Source of the DNA: CAZAGD01 sp964484485
GTDB taxonomy: Bacteria > Desulfobacterota > SM23-61
DNA length: 38,216 bases
NCBI GenBank assembly: GCA_964484485.1
Contig: CAZAGD010000024.1
Location: forward strand, 1 to 38,216
Direction: 5' to 3'
The position numbers and the translations under genes were made by a program. The stretch's first letter is position 1; every line of letters begins with the position of its first letter. Below are positions 33,756 through 38,216 of the stretch, piece after piece. The notes below the pieces were generated by a model. That model searched no databases, was not told the origin of the DNA, and was given only the letters and a program-made list of their open reading frames with translations.

Positions 33756-35165
33756 TTACCCCTTTAAAACTAAGGCCCTCCCCAAGAGGTCATGAACGCC
33801 ACCCACTTCACAGTTTACCCGGTGATGTTTCATCACTTCCGGCAAATTGGCTTTACAGATCGCACAGATAGTGGCTAAATAATTCGCTCCCGAACTACGA
33901 CATGCTTCAGCTCTGGGTTTTCCTCCGGCCAGGCGAATTTCCATAATTTCATCAGCCAAAAGCCCCCCGCCCGCCCCGCAGCAATAAGTTTTTTCTCTGA
34001 TCGTCTCTGCCGGCATTTCTACAAAATGATTACAAGTAGCCTTGATGATTTCCCGGGGGGGCTCGAAATAACCAGCAGCCCGCGCTACATTACAGGGATC
34101 ATGATAAGTGACCAAAAACTGATCATTCGCTGTTTTATCGATTTTAAAAGCCTTTTTTCTGATTAATTCCCAAGTAAGATCACAAATATGAACAGGGTAA
34201 GGAATCTCTAAAAAATCCATTGATCCACTTAAAGTAGTCGTGAAGGCCAGACCGGCCCGCCAGGCATGACCTCACTCTCCCCAGTAAACTTTTTTAACTT
34301 TTAATTGGCGAGCTGCCTCTAAGATCCGGTTATTAACTTTTTTCAAATTATAATAATTTAAGAAAAGGCCAAAGTTTCCCCCTTCATTACAGTACGTGCT
34401 GGTCGTCCAAGAGATTCCTGCGGCATGAAACATTTTGGCATAACCGATCATGGTATTGGTATTGACGAAATTATCTGCCGAGGGGGGCACTAAAAGAACT
34501 TCCGCACCCACTTCGTCAACCGGAAATTTAATATCGACGCCCTCAATCTCTCTTAAATCTTCTTCTAAAAAGGCACAATTGTCTTTCCAAGCCGCTGGCC
34601 AAATTCCCAAGTTATTACCCGTATCATAGACCTTGGCCACCACTTCGGTAACATATTTAGTGGCTATCCCTGCGGCCGCCATGATCTCGCGGGCCGCCAT
34701 GGTGATCTCCGCCGTATCTATTCCATAAGGACAAAATACAGCGCAGCGTCTGCATTCGCTGCATTGATAAAAGTAGGTATACCAGTCTGTTAACAAGGAT
34801 TCACTAAGCTCTTCAGCTTCGTTAAGGCTGCCCCAGATCTTTCCACCTAAAGTGAAATATTTCTTATACACTCGCCGCAGCAGGTCAGCCCGGGCTACTG
34901 GCATATTCTTGGGATCACCTGTGCCCAAGAAGAATTGGCATTTATCAGCGCAAGCTCCGCATTTTACGCAAATATCTAAATAAAGCCGTACGGAGCGGTA
35001 TTTATCTAAAACTTCCGCCATCTTCTTTAAGATGACTTCTTTCCAATCATTTAAGCGCGCCGGAGGAAGGTTTATTTTGGCCATATCTTTTTCTTTGGCC
35101 GGATGACACTTTTGGTTCTGCGTAGCTCCGGGCTTAAGCTTGGGGGCAGGAATTATTCTGTTCAT
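33756..35165 (-). CDS. DsrK/HdrD-like Fe-S oxidoreductase, predicted selenoprotein (Sec298)
   Basis: Read through the TGA at 34274-34272, this is a single 469-residue frame. Two [4Fe-4S] motifs are at C66-C69-C72-C76 (CVKCGACADKC) and C135-C138-C141-C145 (CSECRRCAVFCP). The second cysteine-rich CCG module has Cys358 (YHDPCNVARA), CCG at 395-397 and CAIC at 434-437. The TGA codon follows KKVYWGE and precedes GHAWRAG, the place of the cysteine in the family motif GECGHAWR. A SECIS-like hairpin follows it. DsrK/HdrD proteins pass electrons between a membrane cytochrome b and a disulfide partner. AGGGGAG and a four-base overlap with the upstream cytochrome b gene support the ATG at 35165. A point error in a Cys codon is the alternative. 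Confidence 0.85.
34244..34274 (-). promoter_or_regulatory. Predicted bacterial SECIS element with its UGA codon
   Basis: Counting the U of UGA as 1 (34274, minus strand), GGCC at 18-21 pairs with GGCC at 27-30, closing a GGUCU loop at 22-26; a G-U pair (17-31) extends the stem. From memory, the E. coli fdhF SECIS has the loop AGGUCU at 21-26, so the GGUCU bases fall at identical positions. Bacterial SECIS elements lie inside the coding region immediately after UGA, as here. Confidence 0.72.
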
Positions 35166-35956
35166 TTCTTCTCCCCTGCTTTCATTTCTCCTAAGGCCTG
35201 CTGATACTTTTCTGGAGGAAATAGGTTTAAAGGATTATAGGCCACCGGAAAATCCCAGGGATTGCGATAGGGCTGCTTAAAATTTGCCCTTTGATTGTGG
35301 GTGGGGCTCAAAAAAATTCCTCCCCCATGCATAAGCTTGCTGAAGGGGAAATAGATCAGGAGGACAGAAACTAAGAGGAAATGCAGGGTAAAGAGCCAAT
35401 GCGCCTGAAAATTAATCGGTTGAAAAAAGATTATACCCAGGATCATAGCTTTTACATCCACAATATAAACATAGTAGTATTTGGAAAGGAGCAACCCGCT
35501 TAAAGAAATAGCCAATAACAAAAAAAGAGCAAAATAATCTCCCCAGATAGAAAGGTAAAGGCCTCGTTCGGTTGTTAGTCGGCGCGCCAATAGGCCAGCT
35601 AAAGGGATGGATAAGAAATATCCCGCATAGAGACCGGGGGTCTGCATAGCTTCTATCCAAGCGGGAACTGGATAAAAGAAATATCTTAGGTGCCTTAGCA
35701 TCACTAAAAGCAAAAGTAGATGAAATGACCAGCCTAAAACCCAGAGCAGACGATCAGCCTGAAGGAGCTGCGGAAATAAAAAGATATCTCCGGCCAACCT
35801 TTTCACTACTCCAGCTCGCGTTTGGGGTGCCGGAGTCAGGACGATCCGCAAAGGTACGGGAGTTTTCAACCAAACCCAGAACCTATAAATTAGGCCGCCC
35901 AGGCATACGCCGGCGCTTAAATAAGCCAAAAGGGGGAAGAAAAATTTTGTCTCCAT
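35162..35956 (-). CDS. DsrM/HdrE/NarI-like membrane cytochrome b
   Basis: 264 residues with about five transmembrane helices (near 8-28, 70-90, 107-127, 137-158 and 185-207). Histidines that could bind heme b lie at 79 and 89 (WSFHLLLLLVMLRH) and in the last helix (QAHWLFTLHF, then SKLMH). This matches the NarI/DsrM/HdrE family, which takes electrons from or gives them to menaquinone and pairs with a DsrK/HdrD-type Fe-S protein. Its stop overlaps the start of exactly such a gene (ATGA), so the two form a DsrMK/HdrED-like pair. There is no good ribosome binding site before the ATG, which is 18 bases after the fumarase gene. Confidence 0.87.
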   Translation of the reverse strand: METKFFFPLLAYLSAGVCLGGLIYRFWVWLKTPVPLRIVLTPAPQTRAGVVKRLAGDIFLFPQLLQADRLLWVLGWSFHLLLLLVMLRHLRYFFYPVPAWIEAMQTPGLYAGYFLSIPLAGLLARRLTTERGLYLSIWGDYFALFLLLAISLSGLLLSKYYYVYIVDVKAMILGIIFFQPINFQAHWLFTLHFLLVSVLLIYFPFSKLMHGGGIFLSPTHNQRANFKQPYRNPWDFPVAYNPLNLFPPEKYQQALGEMKAGEKK

Positions 35957-35974
35957 ACGCCGTTATTTTTTAAT

Positions 35975-36568
35975 TCAGACAGCAATTCCTAATTTTTTAT
36001 AGATTTCGGGAAGCTTCTTCTCCGCTTGCGACTTCACTTCAAAATAAAGATGATTCCCATGGGCATCCATGGCCACGATAAGGGGGCCAAAATTTTGTAC
36101 TTTGAACTGATAGAGAGCTTCCGGATGTAATTCTTCAAAATAAACCTTTTCCACCTCCACAATTTGCTTTGTTTCCAGCGCGGCCGCTCCGCCCACAATC
36201 GCTAAATAACAGCCTCCGTATTTTTGCATTGCCGCCAGGCTGGCTTGGTATTGCCCCCCTTTACCAATGATCGCCCGTACCCCGTACTTTTCCATCAACC
36301 CGGGAGTAAAACGATCCATTCGCCCACTGGTCGTGGTTCCCACGCAGATTTTTTCCCAGCGTTCCCCTACTTTGCGCAAACTGGGAGCTGTATGCAGGCA
36401 GGCCGCTCCCTGGAGAGAAACGGGAGGTTCATGATGACGATCAAAAATATGGATTAAAGTTAAATCCCGCAGCCCAAAAATTGTGCCGTTAAGGATGACC
36501 GTATCCCGCACTTTAAGTTGACGAACAACCTCGGCCGTAAGGGGAGTGGTTAGATTGTAATGAGCCAT
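35975..36568 (-). CDS. Class I fumarate hydratase, beta (C-terminal) subunit
   Basis: 197 residues, the normal size of the separate C-terminal subunit of two-subunit Fe-S hydro-lyases (fumarase/tartrate dehydratase type). The signature VGTTTSGRMDRFTPGLMEKY, with the following IIGKGG, and RDLTLIHIFDRHHEPPVSLQ are typical. With the alpha subunit upstream it interconverts fumarate and malate. AAGGAGGAATTT precedes the ATG, and only twelve bases separate it from the alpha gene. Position next to a fumarate reductase-type flavoprotein gene in the same operon favours fumarate rather than tartrate as substrate. Confidence 0.92.
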   Translation of the reverse strand: MAHYNLTTPLTAEVVRQLKVRDTVILNGTIFGLRDLTLIHIFDRHHEPPVSLQGAACLHTAPSLRKVGERWEKICVGTTTSGRMDRFTPGLMEKYGVRAIIGKGGQYQASLAAMQKYGGCYLAIVGGAAALETKQIVEVEKVYFEELHPEALYQFKVQNFGPLIVAMDAHGNHLYFEVKSQAEKKLPEIYKKLGIAV

Positions 36569-36580
36569 AAATTCCTCCTT

Positions 36581-37462
36581 TTAAAATCCGTATTCCACGC
36601 GTCCATCCGGGAAAATTTTTGCTCTGGCCCGGCGCGCTGGCCAACATTGGGTATTCACTGCTACTGGATTCTGGGTAATATGAGTATAAGCCCATTCAAT
36701 GTGCACGGCTAAAGTAGAGACTGAGCCGCCCAGGCCCATGGGCCCCAACCCTAACGAATTAATAGCTTCGTATAGTTCATCCTCCATTTGGGCAAAGAAA
36801 GGATCATGATTATGGGAGCCCACTGGTCGAGCAATAGCTTCTTTCGCCAATTTACTTACTAAATCTGCTGTACCCCCGATTCCTACCCCAATCACTCCCG
36901 GTGGACAAGGATTTGATCCCGAATTGAGCACTGTATCAATCACGAATTTTTTTATCGCCCCTACCCCATCTGCGGGGGTAAACATTTTCATAGCACTCAT
37001 ATTCTCTGAACCAGAGCCTTTGGGAATCATCAGGATATCCAAGAATTCATTTTCCGCTACAAAATCCCAATAAATGATCGGCAATCCTTCGCCCACGCTG
37101 GTTTGCGGGTTTATTCTGGTAATGGGGTGGGTTGAACTCCCCCGGAAAGGATGCTCCAAAGTAGCTCGTTTGGCGCCCTCTTTTAAAGCACGGGCAATTT
37201 GCGCACCATCTAATAAGAACTTTGATCCAATTTTAACTAAATAAATTGGCAACCCGGTATCCTGGCAGATGAGCATATTTTCTTTATCCGCCACTTCCAC
37301 ATTGGTCAGGATGGTTTTTAAAATCTCCTTGCCCGTGGGGTTTGTTTCCCGCTCATAAGCCCTTTGCAAGGCCTCGCGCACATCAGGGGGCAAAATTTTT
37401 AAAGCGCGTATGTATAATTCTTTGGCCACTTCCTCAACGATTTGGTAATTAAATCCGGCCAT
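36581..37462 (-). CDS. Class I fumarate hydratase, alpha (N-terminal) subunit
   Basis: 293 residues, normal for the catalytic Fe-S subunit. The three cysteines that hold the [4Fe-4S] cluster are visible in ICQDTGLPIY, NPCPPGVIGVGIGGTAD and NTQCWPARRARA. KGSGSENMSAMKMFTPADG is another family mark. The ATG at 37462 follows a strong AGGAGG. The gene start lies inside the 3' end of the regulator gene reading frame by 64 bases. The cluster is oxygen-labile in this enzyme class, consistent with an anaerobe. Confidence 0.94.
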   Translation of the reverse strand: MAGFNYQIVEEVAKELYIRALKILPPDVREALQRAYERETNPTGKEILKTILTNVEVADKENMLICQDTGLPIYLVKIGSKFLLDGAQIARALKEGAKRATLEHPFRGSSTHPITRINPQTSVGEGLPIIYWDFVAENEFLDILMIPKGSGSENMSAMKMFTPADGVGAIKKFVIDTVLNSGSNPCPPGVIGVGIGGTADLVSKLAKEAIARPVGSHNHDPFFAQMEDELYEAINSLGLGPMGLGGSVSTLAVHIEWAYTHITQNPVAVNTQCWPARRARAKIFPDGRVEYGF

Positions 37463-38187
37463 GATTTTTCCTCCTTTTTTTCTTTAATTGGCCCTTTTGC
37501 TTTATCTATAAAAAGATGGATGTTTTCCATAACCCCTTGACGTACATGAATTATGTGCTCGCGCATAGCCTTTTCAGCGGCGCAGGGTTCTTTTTTCTTG
37601 AGCGCATTTATTATGCGTTTATGTTCCTCTAAGGAATTCTTCATCCTGCCGGATTGCCCGATGGTCGTTAGCCTGAAGATGCGGATATAGTCATGGAGGG
37701 TGGAAACCAGGCTAATTAATCGCGGGGCTGCGGAAAGGGCCACTATGGTCTGATGAAATTTAAAATCTTCTCGGGCGTAACGCTTAATTTCTTTTTCCCC
37801 AAAAGGCTCCTGGAAACCTTGCACACAACCTTCTAACTTCTCCACATCCTTGGCCGTAATTCTCCCCGCCGCCAGATAGGCCGCCAATCCTTCTAATTTT
37901 TCTCTAATCAGAAATAACTCTTCCACATCCTGAGCCGAAAAGTCTACTACGAAGGCTCCTCTTTGGGGATAAATATTTACTAAACCTTCTTTGGCCAAGC
38001 GGTTTAAAGCTTCTCTTATAGGCGTGCGACTAATCCCTAAAGCTTGGGCTAAGTCGGCTTCGTTTATTTTTTCTCCAGGTGAAAGACGCCTTTCTAAGAT
38101 AAGTCTCTTCAACTCTTGATAGGCTTGAGTTCCCAGAGAAAAATTTAACGTGACCACTTTCATCATAATTTGGGGCGTAAATTTCAA
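37399..38187 (-). CDS. GntR family regulator with FCD domain
   Basis: Up to 262 residues from TTG at 38187, or 255 from the ATG at 38166; the start is unsettled because no Shine-Dalgarno is seen for either. The winged helix (about 20-85) shows the typical EADLAQALGISRTPIREALN followed by RLAKEGLV. The FCD domain (about 90-230) has DFKFH, EEHKRI and REHIIH, the Asp-x3-His plus two histidines of metal-binding FCD proteins that sense small carboxylates. A perfect palindrome overlaps its promoter, indicating autoregulation and control of the fumarase/respiratory operon. The last 21 residues overlap the fumarase gene in another frame, longer than usual for the family. Confidence 0.9.
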   Translation of the reverse strand: MKFTPQIMMKVVTLNFSLGTQAYQELKRLILERRLSPGEKINEADLAQALGISRTPIREALNRLAKEGLVNIYPQRGAFVVDFSAQDVEELFLIREKLEGLAAYLAAGRITAKDVEKLEGCVQGFQEPFGEKEIKRYAREDFKFHQTIVALSAAPRLISLVSTLHDYIRIFRLTTIGQSGRMKNSLEEHKRIINALKKKEPCAAEKAMREHIIHVRQGVMENIHLFIDKAKGPIKEKKEEKSWPDLITKSLRKWPKNYTYAL

Positions 38188-38190
38188 TTT

Positions 38191-38212
38191 TGTATAATGT
38201 ATACATTATACA
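38191..38212. promoter_or_regulatory. Perfect 22-bp palindromic operator over the promoter of the regulator and fumarase operon
   Basis: The half-site TGTATAATGTA is followed directly by its exact reverse complement TACATTATACA. The minus-strand -10 box TATAAT lies inside it (38210-38205), so a bound GntR/FCD dimer would block transcription. The central GTATAC is typical for FadR/VanR-type operators. The plus strand also reads TATAAT within it, so divergent transcription out of the window is possible. Confidence 0.8.
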
Positions 38213-38216
38213 AAAA

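Noticed and set aside
34220..34272. Boundary between two separate genes (N-terminal Fe-S half and C-terminal CCG half)
   Set aside because: The two frames are the same frame, the intervening 18 codons are the conserved GHAWR region, there is no ribosome binding site for the internal ATG, and a SECIS-like hairpin follows the TGA.

Overview
This window looks like chromosomal sequence from an anaerobic, quinone-respiring bacterium, most likely of the Desulfobacterota (former Deltaproteobacteria) type. The pointers are: a DUF2344 gene directly upstream of RNase G, the order rplU-rpmA-obg-proB-proA-nadD-rsfS-rlmH, a LapA/LapB-like TPR protein, GLUG-repeat and DUF362/DUF6599 proteins, a DsrMK/HdrDE-like complex, and REP-like and 'CTCTGTG' dispersed intergenic repeats. 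This is inference from gene content; no 16S gene is present. GTG and TTG starts are frequent.

Layout. (1) 1-10630, plus strand: housekeeping genes: 3' end of a DUF2344 gene, rng, rplU, rpmA, obg (apparently starting at AUC), proB, proA, nadD, rsfS, rlmH, a LapA+LapB fusion and a ComF-type phosphoribosyltransferase. Two repeat-rich gaps (1844-2382 and 5237-5755) break the series. (2) 10697-12879, plus strand: branched-chain aminotransferase and a zinc alcohol dehydrogenase. (3) 13067-18300, minus strand: an accessory surface module: BTAD/TPR transcription activator, a 67-aa protein, a GLUG-repeat exported protein carrying an inserted membrane hairpin, and a lipoprotein. (4) 18301-18992: a repeat graveyard without genes. 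(5) 18993-24871, minus strand: an Ldh-family dehydrogenase with an in-frame TAA near its N-terminus, a Tat-exported DUF362 protein, a DUF6599 protein, a thiamine-diphosphate enzyme and an acyl-CoA dehydrogenase.

(6) 25080-38216, minus strand, is the most interesting part: one long, tightly packed and often overlapping gene series. It runs: GntR/FCD regulator with a perfect 22-bp palindrome over its promoter; two-subunit Fe-S fumarase; DsrM/HdrE/NarI-like cytochrome b; DsrK/HdrD-like Fe-S protein; diheme c-type lipoprotein; Rieske protein; cytochrome b fused to cytochrome c; flavoprotein, membrane anchor and iron-sulfur subunit of a succinate dehydrogenase/fumarate reductase; and a 1176-aa monoheme, membrane-anchored helical-repeat protein. 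Together they suggest a fumarate/malate-controlled respiratory module linking the quinone pool, c-type hemes and the fumarate/succinate couple.

The strongest single observation is in the DsrK-like gene. The reading frame is interrupted only by a TGA at 34272-34274, at the position of the conserved cysteine of the family motif GECGHAWR. The TGA is followed by a hairpin with apical loop GGUCU at the same distance from UGA (nucleotides 22-26) as I recall for the E. coli fdhF SECIS. I therefore annotate one 469-residue selenoprotein (33756-35165) rather than two genes. Other oddities in the same module are loss of a heme-bH histidine and of the PEWY glutamate in the cytochrome b, and replacement of the FAD-linking histidine by cysteine in the flavoprotein.
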